DNA from: an uncultured Bacteroidia bacterium
GTDB lineage: Bacteria > Bacteroidota > Bacteroidia > Bacteroidales > F082
Assembly (NCBI GenBank): GCA_902770835.1
Contig: CACXUM010000003.1
Coordinates: 1-64,000 of the forward strand
DNA length: 64,000 bases
Direction: 5' to 3'
Position 1 is the stretch's first letter. Every line of letters begins with the position of its first letter. The notes beneath the pieces are model-generated. The model made no database searches and was not told where the DNA came from. It saw only the letters and a program-made list of their open reading frames with translations. The position numbers and the translations under genes are program-made. Positions 1 through 8,558 of this stretch are shown here, piece after piece.

Positions 1-1
1 G

Positions 2-217
2 TCGGAAAGCAAGACGGTGGCTGAAGCATTGGCCGGCTTCGAACCTTCCAATGGCGACAACATCAAGACACAAGGCGGATCGGCTGTTTATAGGAACGGT
101 AATTGGCTGCCCAACACCTTTACCTTTGAACCGGGGAAGGGCTACACCTATAAATCTATGGCAACCCAGCCCAAAACCCTGATTTTCCAGACGGGAAGCA
201 AGAAGCAAGTCGATTAA
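2..217 (+). CDS. C-terminal end of a surface or secreted protein (5' truncated by window)
   Basis: Only the last 71 codons are present; the frame is open to the window edge, so the gene starts upstream. The visible tail has the pattern GDNIKTQGG...W...FEPGKGYTYKS, which resembles the repeat module found near the C-terminus of large Bacteroidales surface proteins. In that module a GD-I-K-Q segment is followed by an aromatic stretch and a LEPGKGY-like motif. No catalytic residues are visible and the function is unknown. A strong terminator follows directly. The family resemblance is from memory and is moderate; that this is a real coding end is well supported by its open frame, composition and terminator. 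Confidence 0.6.
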   Translation, partial: SESKTVAEALAGFEPSNGDNIKTQGGSAVYRNGNWLPNTFTFEPGKGYTYKSMATQPKTLIFQTGSKKQVD

Positions 218-247
218 TAAAGGGAATCGACAGACTTTTTTTCGACG

Positions 248-285
248 AAAAAGACGGTGTCCTTCGTTGGGCATCGTCTTTTTTT
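248..285 (+). terminator. Rho-independent terminator
   Basis: A 13-bp stem (250-262 with 269-281, including G-U pairs) closes a 6-base loop and is followed by a run of T. It ends the upstream surface-protein gene and lies just before the promoter of the RNase R gene. Confidence 0.8.
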
Positions 286-297
286 CATGGATTTTCC

Positions 298-305
298 TAT
301 CTTTG
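298..305 (+). promoter_or_regulatory. Bacteroidota -7 box (TATCTTTG) for rnr
   Basis: The TAnnTTTG consensus lies 21 bases before the chosen rnr start codon at 327. It argues against the longer open frame that begins at 267, because that start would lie upstream of the transcription start. Confidence 0.65.
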
Positions 306-326
306 CGCCCAACAAATCGAATCATT

Positions 327-2525
327 ATGCCGAAAAAGAAGAAAATTGAGAATAAACTGAGCACTTTTACGAGTGTGATTTTGGGCATTTTCGCCGACCA
401 ACCGTTCCGCCCGAAGAACTACAAACAGGTCTGCAAAATCATGGGCATCAAGGACCAAGCGGGCAAGGATGTGGTCTACAACTTGCTTATCGACCTGAAT
501 GACAAAGGCTTGCTGCGCGAGGAACGGCCTTTCAGTTATGTGATGAGCGCGGAAGGCATGGCGCAGTTTGGGCCTAAGACGAAATATGTGGAAGGCACGG
601 TGGAAATGAAATCGACGGGCAAGGCCTACGTTATTCGCGACGACAAAGACGGCGAGGACATTTTCATCGCCGCCAACAACACTTACAAGGCACTGCATGG
701 CGACCGCGTACGTGTGGCCATGTTCCCGAAAAGGAATAATTCTAAGCCCGAAGGCGAAATCGTGGAGGTGTTGGAACGCCGCCACACCGACTTCGTGGGC
801 GTGTTGAGCATTTCGCATGGCTATGTTTATGTCCGCCCCGATGTGGATTGGATGCCAGTTGATATTTTCATTCCGCGAGGCGACCTGCACGGCGCGAAAG
901 ACGGCCAAAAGGTCATCGCCCACCTTGTGGATTGGCCCGATGGCTCGGGCAATCCTTTCGGCGAAATCACACGTGTGCTGGGCAAGCCCGGCGAGAACGA
1001 TGTGGAAATGGAAAGCATCTTGGCCGCCCATGAGTACCCGATAGAATTTCCAGAAGAGGTTGAAAAAGAGGCAAGTAAGATTCCCTCCAAAATCAGCAGG
1101 GACGAGACAAAAAAACGCCGCGACTTCCGCACAGTGTTCACCGTCACCATCGACCCCGCCGATGCCAAGGACTTCGACGATGCCATCAGTTTGCAGAAAC
1201 TGCCCAACGGCCATTGGGAGGTGGGCGTGCATATCGCCGACGTGTCGCACTATGTCCGTCCCGGCTCGGCCATCGACAAGGAAGCCTTGGATCGTGGCAC
1301 TTCAGTTTATCTGGTCGACCGCACCATCCCCATGCTGCCCGAAAAACTCTGCAACAACGTCTGTTCGCTCCGTCCTGATGAGGAAAAACTGACCTTCAGC
1401 GTGGTCTTCGAGATGGACGACGAAGCCAAGATTTACGACCGCTGGATTGGCAAGACCATCATCAAGTCGTGCCGCAGATACACATACGAGGAGGTGCAAA
1501 CCATGATTGAGGGCGGCGAAGGCGACTACAAGAACGAAATCCTGACTTTCCACAACTTGGCCACCAAATTGCGTGAGCAACGCATGGCCTTGGGCAGCAT
1601 CAACTTCCATTCGGAGGAGGTGAAGTTCATCTTGGACGAGAACAAGAAACCCATCGATACCTACGTCCGCGTGCAAAACGAAAGCCACGAATTGATTGAG
1701 GATTTCATGCTGTTGGCCAACCGCACCGTTGCCGAAACCTTCGGCAAGCCCGACAGCAAATGGCACAACAACACTTTCGTCTACCGCATCCACGACGAAC
1801 CCAACCCAGAGAAACTCAACAAGTTCATGCTGTTGATTTCGCGCCTTGGTTACTCAATGGACCTCAGCAACCGCAGCACCTTGGTAAGGTCGTACAACAA
1901 ACTTTTTGAAGACGTGGAAGGCAAGGGCGAGAAAAACCTCATCCAAACCGTGGCACTCCGCACCATGGCCAAGGCCATCTACAGCACCGACAACATCGGG
2001 CACTACGGCCTCTCATTCGACTACTACACCCACTTCACCTCCCCCATCCGACGCTATCCCGACCTGATGGTGCATCGCCTGATTGAAAGGTATCTCATTG
2101 AGGGTCAAGGCTCGGCTGACAAGAAACACTACGAGGACATGTGCGTCCATTCCAGCGAAATGGAAAAGCAGGCCGAAGACATGGAACGCCAGTCCATCAA
2201 ATACAAGCAGGCTGAATATCTGCAAGACAAAATCGGGAGTGTGTTTGAGGGCTTGGTTTCGGGCGTGAGCAAATGGGGGCTTTTCGTCGAACTGAAGGAC
2301 AACAAATGTGAAGGCTTGGTGCGCTATGAAGACCTTCCCGGCGACTATTATTACCTCGACGACGACAACTTCCGCGTCATCGGGCAGGAAACAGGGCGCG
2401 TCATCCAACTCGGCGACGAGGTGCGCATCCGCGTGAAAGCCGTCGACCTCTTCAAGCACAAGATGGACTTTGAGATGCTGGCCGACACACCCAAGAAAAC
2501 TAAGCAAAAACGGCTCGGAAAATAA
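327..2525 (+). CDS. rnr: Ribonuclease R (RNB-family 3'-5' exoribonuclease)
   Basis: This 732-residue protein degrades structured RNA processively from the 3' end in the cytoplasm. The domain order is that of RNase R: an N-terminal helical and cold-shock part (GTVEMKSTGKAYV near residue 89), the RNB catalytic core with the metal-binding Asp cluster DPADAKDFDDAI (residues 276-287), and a C-terminal S1 RNA-binding domain (about 636-715), followed by a basic tail (KKTKQKRLGK). The start at 327 (MPKKKK) is preferred over 267 because a -7 promoter box sits at 298-305. The length is normal for the family and no key residue is missing. It stands alone between a terminator and the promoter of the next gene. 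Confidence 0.96.
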   Translation: MPKKKKIENKLSTFTSVILGIFADQPFRPKNYKQVCKIMGIKDQAGKDVVYNLLIDLNDKGLLREERPFSYVMSAEGMAQFGPKTKYVEGTVEMKSTGKAYVIRDDKDGEDIFIAANNTYKALHGDRVRVAMFPKRNNSKPEGEIVEVLERRHTDFVGVLSISHGYVYVRPDVDWMPVDIFIPRGDLHGAKDGQKVIAHLVDWPDGSGNPFGEITRVLGKPGENDVEMESILAAHEYPIEFPEEVEKEASKIPSKISRDETKKRRDFRTVFTVTIDPADAKDFDDAISLQKLPNGHWEVGVHIADVSHYVRPGSAIDKEALDRGTSVYLVDRTIPMLPEKLCNNVCSLRPDEEKLTFSVVFEMDDEAKIYDRWIGKTIIKSCRRYTYEEVQTMIEGGEGDYKNEILTFHNLATKLREQRMALGSINFHSEEVKFILDENKKPIDTYVRVQNESHELIEDFMLLANRTVAETFGKPDSKWHNNTFVYRIHDEPNPEKLNKFMLLISRLGYSMDLSNRSTLVRSYNKLFEDVEGKGEKNLIQTVALRTMAKAIYSTDNIGHYGLSFDYYTHFTSPIRRYPDLMVHRLIERYLIEGQGSADKKHYEDMCVHSSEMEKQAEDMERQSIKYKQAEYLQDKIGSVFEGLVSGVSKWGLFVELKDNKCEGLVRYEDLPGDYYYLDDDNFRVIGQETGRVIQLGDEVRIRVKAVDLFKHKMDFEMLADTPKKTKQKRLGK

Positions 2526-2533
2526 AAAATGTG

Positions 2534-2541
2534 TACTTTTG
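2534..2541 (+). promoter_or_regulatory. -7 box (TACTTTTG) for the lipoprotein operon
   Basis: The box matches TAnnTTTG, 20 bases upstream of the ATG at 2562 and only 9 bases after the rnr stop codon. Confidence 0.6.
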
Positions 2542-2561
2542 CGCCCTAAATCACAAGCAAT

Positions 2562-3374
2562 ATGAATATGAAACAGACAACCAAACTTTTGACATTGGCC
2601 TTGATGGTCGTGGCAGCCACATTCACGAGTTGCCGAGAGGAAGATATAATCAGAGTGTCGACGCAAAACCTCTGGTTTGGCCTTGATGCCCAAACGGATA
2701 CCCTCGACATCACCTCCAATTGCGATTGGACAGTGATTCGCAACGACACCGCCAGCTGGTACACCATCACGCCCCTTGAGGGAACGAAAAACGGCTCCCT
2801 CCTCGTGACCGTGACCGCCTTGGAGGATGCCGACTACAGAGGCTCGACATTTGTCATCTCCTCGCCCGGAGGACACGTCAGACGCACCATTTTCGTTTCG
2901 CAAAACAAACTCGATTTCGACGGCATGATAAACAAAGTGTTCGGCGTGATGGAACTGGAGCACTGGAACACCGACTATTTTGAACAAATCATCGAAGACT
3001 CCTACAAGCACAAAATCTACGACCCTTACGACACCTCGACGGGCTATCTCATGTATTTCCTCGCCGACGGCACGGGGGTGCAACGCGACCACCACAACGA
3101 CACGGCGGTGTATTACGCTTTTGTCTACGACTACAACCCCATCACACAAATCTTGCATGTCGAATTTGAAACCATCAACGACGAGGAAGAGAAATACGAT
3201 GCCAATGTGCTGACTGCCAGCGATTCACTCTATCGTTTCATGCACGAATACAGGGCACACTGGTGGGAACGCGCCGACATGCGCAAGATAGGCACCATTC
3301 AGCCCAACGAAAGGGCCTTCTTGCGTCGCGCCGCCACCAAGCGCAAAGGACAAGGAGGCATATTCCAATTCTGA
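2562..3374 (+). CDS. BACON-domain lipoprotein (first of tandem pair)
   Basis: This 270-residue protein has a hydrophobic signal with a lipobox ending in FTSC, so Cys24 is the likely lipidated residue. Residues about 30-115 look like a BACON domain (Ig-like; W-F-G---D-L-I-SNCDWTV, then G---VTV-AL---YR-STF-I---GG--R-I-V-Q). BACON domains are common in Bacteroidota envelope proteins, where carbohydrate or mucin binding has been proposed. The C-terminal half (about 130-270) has no family I recognise, but it is shared with the next gene, including GIM-LEHWNTDYF-like, YDPYDT and WWERADMRKI segments. The pair and the following membrane glycosyltransferase probably form one transcript. Envelope location is well supported; the ligand is unknown. 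Confidence 0.85.
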   Translation: MNMKQTTKLLTLALMVVAATFTSCREEDIIRVSTQNLWFGLDAQTDTLDITSNCDWTVIRNDTASWYTITPLEGTKNGSLLVTVTALEDADYRGSTFVISSPGGHVRRTIFVSQNKLDFDGMINKVFGVMELEHWNTDYFEQIIEDSYKHKIYDPYDTSTGYLMYFLADGTGVQRDHHNDTAVYYAFVYDYNPITQILHVEFETINDEEEKYDANVLTASDSLYRFMHEYRAHWWERADMRKIGTIQPNERAFLRRAATKRKGQGGIFQF

Positions 3375-3390
3375 CAACACAAAATCCAAA

Positions 3391-4197
3391 ATGAAAAAGA
3401 CCATTATCCTATTGGCTTTAGTCGCCATAGCTTTGACAAGCCTCGTGTCGTGTGAAGAAGAGCATATCTGGGTTTCAAAACAAGAAATCTGGTTTCCCGA
3501 GCAAGCCTCTTCCGACACCATCATCGTCCGTGCAAACTGCAAATGGAACATCACCCGCAGCAATGATGCCGACTGGTACGAAATTTCGCCCATGTCGGGC
3601 AGGGCAAGCGACAGCATCCTGATCGTGAGCGTGAAACCCTACGATGGCGAAACCTTCAGAAGCGCAACTTTCACAGTCGATTCGAGGCACGGTCATGTCA
3701 GGCGTTCCATGTTCCTCTCGCAAAACATCCTCGAAATCCAGAGTTTGACCAACTGCGTTTTCGGATTGAGTAGACTGACGCATTGGAACACCGACTACTA
3801 CGACCAAATCATCGAAGACACATACAAAGACAGCACATACAACCCTTACGACACCACACGTGGCCAACTGATGTATTTCCTCGAAAACGGCAAGGGCATA
3901 CAACGGAGAAGGAAAAGGACGGGGGCCATCTATTACCCGTTCACCTACGAATACAACCCCTCGCTGCGCATCCTCCATTGCGAGTTTGAAACCGTGTTCG
4001 ATACCACCGAGAAATACGATGTCAATGTGCTGACCGCCACCGACTCGCTTTTCCGTTTCATCCACGAGTTTGTCCCTCACTGGTGGGAACGCGCCGACAT
4101 GCGCAAGATAAGCACCTTCCAACCAGAGGAAAAGTCAGAACTCCTGCGCAAGGCCACCCAAAAACGCGACAGCGGCGGTGGCGTATTCCAGTTTTAG
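3391..4197 (+). CDS. BACON-domain lipoprotein (second of tandem pair)
   Basis: This 268-residue paralogue of the preceding protein is aligned over its whole length. The signal peptide ends in LVSC with Cys21 as lipidation site, followed by an EEE stretch. A BACON-like domain (about 28-112) precedes the same unknown C-terminal half (LTHWNTDYYDQIIEDTYKD, YNPYDTT, HWWERADMRKIS) and an identical style of ending (GGVFQF, against GGIFQF). It begins 16 bases after the first copy. The copies are clearly diverged, so the duplication is not recent. Its stop codon is directly followed by the ATG of the next gene, which suggests coupled translation. Confidence 0.85.
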   Translation: MKKTIILLALVAIALTSLVSCEEEHIWVSKQEIWFPEQASSDTIIVRANCKWNITRSNDADWYEISPMSGRASDSILIVSVKPYDGETFRSATFTVDSRHGHVRRSMFLSQNILEIQSLTNCVFGLSRLTHWNTDYYDQIIEDTYKDSTYNPYDTTRGQLMYFLENGKGIQRRRKRTGAIYYPFTYEYNPSLRILHCEFETVFDTTEKYDVNVLTATDSLFRFIHEFVPHWWERADMRKISTFQPEEKSELLRKATQKRDSGGGVFQF

Positions 4198-5607
4198 ATG
4201 GGAAGCAAGCTGCTCCGACATATCAGCCTCATTGGCATAGGTCTTTATTTGTTGGCCCTCGTCACCATTAGTCTGGTATTCAGGAGTCATGCCTTGCAAC
4301 TGAAATGGATGCTGTGGGGCATCGGCGAAGTGTTGTTTTTCTTCGTTTTGGTTGTCGTTTTCTATCCCCGATGGAAAAACGACGACACGAAACGCTTCAA
4401 ATGGAAAGTCTTTTTGTTGGCCTTTGTCATCCGAGGGCTATATGCCTTCCTGATGTGCTACTATTACTATTACCAAACGGGCAAGGCCTTTGAATACAAC
4501 GCCGGCGACAGTCTTTGGTACCACCAAACGGGCTTGTATCTGTCGAGATGCGTGCGGTATGGCTACATTTCATACATCTTCAAGTATCTGAACGCCTACA
4601 CGATGGGCTATTCCGACCAAGTCTACACGCTTTGGCTGACTTTGATTTACACCATTTTTGGCCGCAACATATTGACACCGAGGATTTTCAAGGCTTTGAT
4701 GAGCGCGTATCTCTGCATCGTGGTTTACAAATTGGGCAAACGAACCTTCAGCGAGCGAGTAGGCCGATTAGCCGCCGTGATGTGCGTGTTCATGCCCATC
4801 CTGATTCAAAGTTGCGGCCTCCACACCAAGGAAACGGAAATGATTTTCCTCTCCATCCTTGCCCTCGAGCGCATGGATAACCTCATCCGAAGCAAAAAAT
4901 ACACCTTTTGGAACATTTTTGCCCCTATCCTCTTCACCGCCTTGACTTTTGGCTTCCGCACCATCATCGGCATGTGCCTGATTTTTGCTTTCATAGTATT
5001 CGCGTCGGTGTCCGACAAGGACTTGATGGGGCGTAAAGGCAAAATCATCATTCTTGCAGCCACGGTGGTCTTGTTTTTTGCCTTCCTCCTCTCCCCTATC
5101 GGTCACGAAATGAAATTCATCTATCGATTGAAATTCTCTGATTTAAAGTACCATTCAGAAAAATACGAAGCCCAAGGGCTGAAGCATGGCGAACTGGCCC
5201 AAAACTGGATAATGGCTCCCGGGGCTTTTGTTTTGCCGCTTGCGCCAATGGTGGAAACATCGCCCGAACACAACAAAATGATTCACGGCAGCACCTATGT
5301 GAACAACTTCCTTGCCTTCTTTGCCATGCTGTCCATCGCCATCGCCTTCCGACAGAAAAAATGGCGCGATTTCAGCCTGATTGGAGCATACGAGTTGTCA
5401 TATTTGATTATCGTTGCGTTTTCGTTTGCCGCCAATTCCGAGCGTTACCACGAGCCAGCCATCCCTTTAATCATTCTCATGTCGGCTTATGCCATGACCC
5501 GTTTACGACATAAAGAATTGAAAATCTTTTATTTATATTGTTGTTTGCTATTCGTTGCCCTTTTCGTTTGGAACTGGTTGAAACTGTCGGCGCGAGGTTT
5601 GATTTAA
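4198..5607 (+). CDS. Multi-spanning membrane glycosyltransferase, GT39/GT-C type
   Basis: This 469-residue protein has roughly ten or more hydrophobic segments. The first extracytoplasmic loop region (about 95-135) carries NAGDSLWYHQTGLYL, the acidic-loop arrangement of GT-C enzymes that use polyprenyl-phosphate sugars. The HTKETEMIFLSILALERMD segment (about 203-222) resembles the corresponding loop of GT39-like family members. The ATG follows the preceding lipoprotein stop with no gap, so the three genes are very likely cotranscribed. A role in glycosylating an envelope component is inferred; donor and acceptor cannot be named. Confidence 0.75.
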   Translation: MGSKLLRHISLIGIGLYLLALVTISLVFRSHALQLKWMLWGIGEVLFFFVLVVVFYPRWKNDDTKRFKWKVFLLAFVIRGLYAFLMCYYYYYQTGKAFEYNAGDSLWYHQTGLYLSRCVRYGYISYIFKYLNAYTMGYSDQVYTLWLTLIYTIFGRNILTPRIFKALMSAYLCIVVYKLGKRTFSERVGRLAAVMCVFMPILIQSCGLHTKETEMIFLSILALERMDNLIRSKKYTFWNIFAPILFTALTFGFRTIIGMCLIFAFIVFASVSDKDLMGRKGKIIILAATVVLFFAFLLSPIGHEMKFIYRLKFSDLKYHSEKYEAQGLKHGELAQNWIMAPGAFVLPLAPMVETSPEHNKMIHGSTYVNNFLAFFAMLSIAIAFRQKKWRDFSLIGAYELSYLIIVAFSFAANSERYHEPAIPLIILMSAYAMTRLRHKELKIFYLYCCLLFVALFVWNWLKLSARGLI

Positions 5608-5626
5608 AAAATTTTCTTGAAAAGTG

Positions 5627-5655
5627 TTGCGGTTCGCCAAAAAGTTGTATTTTTG
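5627..5655 (+). promoter_or_regulatory. Promoter of tRNA-Cys (-33 TTG, -7 TATTTTTG)
   Basis: TTG at 5627-5629 and TATTTTTG at 5648-5655 are separated by 18 bases, close to the Bacteroidota consensus spacing, and lie 36 bases before the tRNA. Confidence 0.6.
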
Positions 5656-5690
5656 CAACCGCAAATCGTTAGATTCAACGTAGTTAAAAG

Positions 5691-5761
5691 GGTACCTTGC
5701 CCGAGTGGTTAGGGATCGGTCTGCAAAACCGGGGACGGCGGTTCGAATCCGCCAGGTACCT
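5691..5761 (+). tRNA. tRNA-Cys (GCA anticodon)
   Basis: A 71-base cloverleaf can be drawn. The acceptor stem GGTACCT pairs with AGGTACC. The anticodon loop CTGCAAA has GCA at 5723-5725. The T arm has GGCGGTTCGAATCCGCC. The discriminator base is T, as expected for tRNA-Cys. No CCA is encoded. Confidence 0.95.
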
Positions 5762-5769
5762 CAAGACAA

Positions 5770-5797
5770 AGCCTGCTGGTTTCAGCGGGCTTTTTTC
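5770..5797 (+). terminator. Rho-independent terminator after tRNA-Cys
   Basis: GCCTGCTG (5771-5778) pairs with CAGCGGGC (5783-5790) with one G-U pair, followed by six T. Confidence 0.8.
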
Positions 5798-5819
5798 GTT
5801 TCAATTGGTAGAATTTTTG

Positions 5820-5827
5820 TATTTTTG
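5820..5827 (+). promoter_or_regulatory. -7 box (TATTTTTG) for the MBOAT gene
   Basis: The box matches TAnnTTTG, 23 bases before the ATG at 5851 and just after the tRNA terminator. Confidence 0.55.
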
Positions 5828-5850
5828 CCGCCGCAAAACCCAAGCCTAAT

Positions 5851-7365
5851 ATGCTCTTCAACTCCATCCAATTTGCTCTGTTCTTTCCAATAGTCTTTTT
5901 GCTCTATTGGTTTGTCTTCGACCGCTTCATCAGCAAGTCGAAGTGGCAGTTGTGGTTGCAGAACGCATTCGTGGTCGTGGCGAGTTATGTGTTCTACGGC
6001 TGGTGGGATTGGCGTTTTTTGCTGCTCATAGCCTTTACCTCGTTTTGCTCTTGGGGCAGCGGAATGTTGATGCAAAGGGTTGAGAACCAGCAAATTGACC
6101 CGAATTTAACGGGGGGATGTAAGTCGTTAGAAATCAATAAGTTACAAAGGCGGAAGAAGCTGATAACCACGGCCAACATCGTCTTGAACCTCTTGATTTT
6201 GGCCGTTTTCAAGTATTACGACTTTTTTGTCACCGAGTTTGCGCAATTGTTCCACATTTCCACAGATGGACTATTGCTAAAGGTTATACTTCCCGTAGGC
6301 ATTTCGTTCTACACCTTCCAAGCCTTGAGTTATTCCATTGACGTTTACCGAGGAAAGATAGAGCCGACCAAGGACATTGTTGCTTTTTTCGCCTTCATCT
6401 CGTTTTTCCCGCAGCTGGTGGCCGGCCCCATCGAGCGGGCGACCAACCTTTTGCCGCAATTTCTGAAGAAAAGGGAATTTAACTACGATACCGCCGTTGA
6501 CGGAATGAGGCAGATACTTTGGGGCTTGTTCAAGAAGATAGTGGTGGCAGACAATTGTGCCGTGTATGTGGACCAAGTATTCTCGACTTACACAGAGCAA
6601 ACGGGAAGCACCCTGCTTCTTGCCGCCATCTTTTTCACCTTCCAAATCTACGGCGATTTCTCGGGCTATTCCGACATTGCCATAGGAACGGCCAAGTTGT
6701 TTGGCATAAAGTTGATGCGGAATTTCAACGTGCCGTATTTCAGCCGCGACATTGCGGAGTTTTGGCGCCGTTGGCACATCTCCTTGACGACTTGGTTTAG
6801 GGATTATGTTTATATTCCGTTGGGCGGCAGCCGTGTATCAAAGACAAAAGTCATTAGGAACACTTTCATCATTTTCCTATTGAGCGGTTTCTGGCACGGC
6901 GCGAATTGGACTTTCATTGCTTGGGGCGCATACCACGCCATTTTGTTCTTGCCCCTGATATTGACGGGCAAGAACCGCAAGTACACGAACCAAGTAGCCG
7001 AAGGACGGTTTCTGCCGACATTGAAAGAAACTGGACAGATGCTTTTGACGTTTTTCTTGGCGGTGTTTGGGTGGATTATCTTCCGAGCCCCTGGAATGCC
7101 TACTGTTCTACATTACCTGCAAGGCATGTGCCAATTAGATACTTTGCGGGCGAGTTACCGTTTCTTCACTTTGCCAGAGATGTGGCCGACGAATTTGTTC
7201 ATTGTTGTTATGCTTGTGGTGGAGTGGTTGCAGCGAAGGGAGGCGCATGGACTATCAATAGAAAACTACAACATAGTGCTTCGATGGGCATTTTATTGTG
7301 TCATAGTATTGATAATTGTGTTCGAAGGTGGTCAGTCTGTACCATTTGTATATTTCCAATTCTGA
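5851..7365 (+). CDS. MBOAT family O-acyltransferase (AlgI/PatB/DltB-like)
   Basis: This 504-residue membrane protein has the MBOAT signature. The invariant His is residue 349 in GFWHGANWTF. Upstream are the conserved QLVAGPIERATNLLPQ segment (about 187-202) and the GDFSGYSDIAIG segment. Family members move acyl (often acetyl) groups across the membrane onto extracellular polysaccharides or peptidoglycan. The next gene encodes a membrane-anchored SGNH-like protein 12 bases downstream, the usual partner that completes acyl transfer outside the membrane. The acceptor is not indicated by the sequence. Family assignment is firm; substrate is unknown. Confidence 0.92.
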   Translation: MLFNSIQFALFFPIVFLLYWFVFDRFISKSKWQLWLQNAFVVVASYVFYGWWDWRFLLLIAFTSFCSWGSGMLMQRVENQQIDPNLTGGCKSLEINKLQRRKKLITTANIVLNLLILAVFKYYDFFVTEFAQLFHISTDGLLLKVILPVGISFYTFQALSYSIDVYRGKIEPTKDIVAFFAFISFFPQLVAGPIERATNLLPQFLKKREFNYDTAVDGMRQILWGLFKKIVVADNCAVYVDQVFSTYTEQTGSTLLLAAIFFTFQIYGDFSGYSDIAIGTAKLFGIKLMRNFNVPYFSRDIAEFWRRWHISLTTWFRDYVYIPLGGSRVSKTKVIRNTFIIFLLSGFWHGANWTFIAWGAYHAILFLPLILTGKNRKYTNQVAEGRFLPTLKETGQMLLTFFLAVFGWIIFRAPGMPTVLHYLQGMCQLDTLRASYRFFTLPEMWPTNLFIVVMLVVEWLQRREAHGLSIENYNIVLRWAFYCVIVLIIVFEGGQSVPFVYFQF

Positions 7366-7377
7366 TAATATTAGAAT

Positions 7378-8253
7378 ATGAGAAGGTTTTTGAAGAAGAT
7401 ATTGATGGCATCCTTACTTTTATCCTTGCTTGTTGTAGTAGTATATTTGTTATTACATTACTTAACTGTAAAAACAAACATCTACAATAAAAATAATGTG
7501 TTTGTTTGGGGTGATTCACAGATGTATCAGGGCTTTGATGTGAAATTATTTGGTGAGAAAACAAGCAAGCAGGTTTTAACTTCGGCACGACATGGTTCGG
7601 GAATATATGATTTTTTGGTGAGTGAGAAGAGCATTCCAAATAATGCTACGAGTGTTGTGGCTTTTCCCGAATGTGCTTTGTATAGGAATCCGTTGTCTGA
7701 TAATAACAGAATTGGGTTTGAAATTGAATGTTTAAAAGAAGTGTTTTTGTCAGGATGTTCTGTAAATGAATGTATTAGGATTTTTAATTTGAACAAGAAA
7801 TCGTTCCGATACAAGGCATTTTCAAACTCACCTCATTCGATGTATTCTTTTGCAGATAGTTTAGTATATCCAGAGCCTCTTCCTTTGTGGCACTCTCTGT
7901 TTGAAGAGCCTAAAGATTGGTTCTCGTGGAAAGCAAAGGCATATGCAAAGGGACTTCAACATCTTTATGACAAACATTCCCAGATGATTTTGATTCAATT
8001 TCCTTTTGACGAACAAGTTGAGTCGTTTGCAAAAAACTCTATCAATCGCCATTTGTCTGATTCATTGAAGAGAGTGCTAATTGATGAATACGCATTGAAA
8101 TATGATTCCATCGTTTTGCATAGTGACAGCCTGCTTATGCATGATTTGTCACACATGAACGAAGTCGGGGCAAGGTTGTTTACGCTTGAAATTGCCGAAA
8201 TTCTTTGTTCAGATACAGTGAATAATTATTTTATTGAGGTGATGATTCAATAG
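7378..8253 (+). CDS. Membrane-anchored SGNH-like protein, probable MBOAT partner
   Basis: This 291-residue protein has one N-terminal membrane segment (about 8-29) and an extracytoplasmic domain. A GDSQ motif (Ser47) and a DLSH motif (Asp256 and His259) match the Ser and Asp-x-x-His blocks of SGNH hydrolases and of AlgJ/AlgX/DltD-type partners. I do not recognise a precise family. It lies 12 bases after the MBOAT gene, so joint function in O-acylation of a surface glycan is inferred. The gene is AT-richer than the MBOAT gene, suggesting faster divergence or separate acquisition. The catalytic assignment should be treated as a motif-level proposal. Confidence 0.65.
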   Translation: MRRFLKKILMASLLLSLLVVVVYLLLHYLTVKTNIYNKNNVFVWGDSQMYQGFDVKLFGEKTSKQVLTSARHGSGIYDFLVSEKSIPNNATSVVAFPECALYRNPLSDNNRIGFEIECLKEVFLSGCSVNECIRIFNLNKKSFRYKAFSNSPHSMYSFADSLVYPEPLPLWHSLFEEPKDWFSWKAKAYAKGLQHLYDKHSQMILIQFPFDEQVESFAKNSINRHLSDSLKRVLIDEYALKYDSIVLHSDSLLMHDLSHMNEVGARLFTLEIAEILCSDTVNNYFIEVMIQ

Positions 8254-8355
8254 TGGCATCTTTTGAGGAAATCCCCCTTTTTCAAGCATATTTCCTCAGA
8301 GTCAAATTTCCAAGTCATTTAAACAAGCAATTGTCTTACAATTATTTACAGCGTT

Positions 8356-8475
8356 TTATTCCGTCGCATTTCTGAACAAATCCTCCATCGTAACTTTGTT
8401 TTGGATGTCGTTGGAATAGCCGCCTTGGGTGAGGCTGTAGGTGGTAATCAGGGTGAGTTGTTTAATAAAAACATT
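8356..8475 (-). pseudogene. C-terminal remnant of an AAA ATPase
   Basis: Read on the minus strand, this stretch encodes a tail with LTLITTY, GGYSND and VTMEDLF followed by a stop. This is the characteristic ending of a common Bacteroidales ATP-binding protein family (TTYG...YS---Q--VT-DDLF). The frame meets a stop upstream at about 8476, so only some 40 codons survive. It shows that another ATPase gene once stood here. Identification rests on remembered family endings and is fairly specific. Confidence 0.6.
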
Positions 8476-8537
8476 GGATTATATTCCAAAAAAGTTACGA
8501 CTTTTAAGGATTACATTCCAAAAAAGTTATATCTTTG
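8476..8537 (+). repeat. Direct repeat, period 32, carrying the -7 box
   Basis: GGATTATATTCCAAAAAAGT at 8476 is repeated as GGATTACATTCCAAAAAAGT at 8508 with the following bases partly conserved. The second copy runs into TATCTTTG (8530-8537), a consensus -7 box. The first has the degenerate TACGACTTTT. It looks like a duplicated promoter region. Confidence 0.7.
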
Positions 8538-8558
8538 CGGCGCAAAATGAAATGAGTT

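Larger units (their letters stand above)
8254..8558. other. Gene-free stretch with ATPase debris and a promoter duplication
   Basis: These 305 bases hold no intact gene. They contain a minus-strand C-terminal remnant of an AAA ATPase (8356-8475) and a 32-base-period direct repeat (8476-8537) whose second copy carries the promoter of the next ATPase gene. Confidence 0.6.

Noticed and set aside
297-1250. Long open frame on the minus strand within rnr
   Set aside because: It is a shadow of the well-conserved RNase R coding frame and has no recognisable motif of its own.
2013-3158. Long minus-strand open frame across the end of rnr and the first lipoprotein gene
   Set aside because: It spans two clearly coding genes on the plus strand and the promoter between them; it has low complexity typical of antisense frames.
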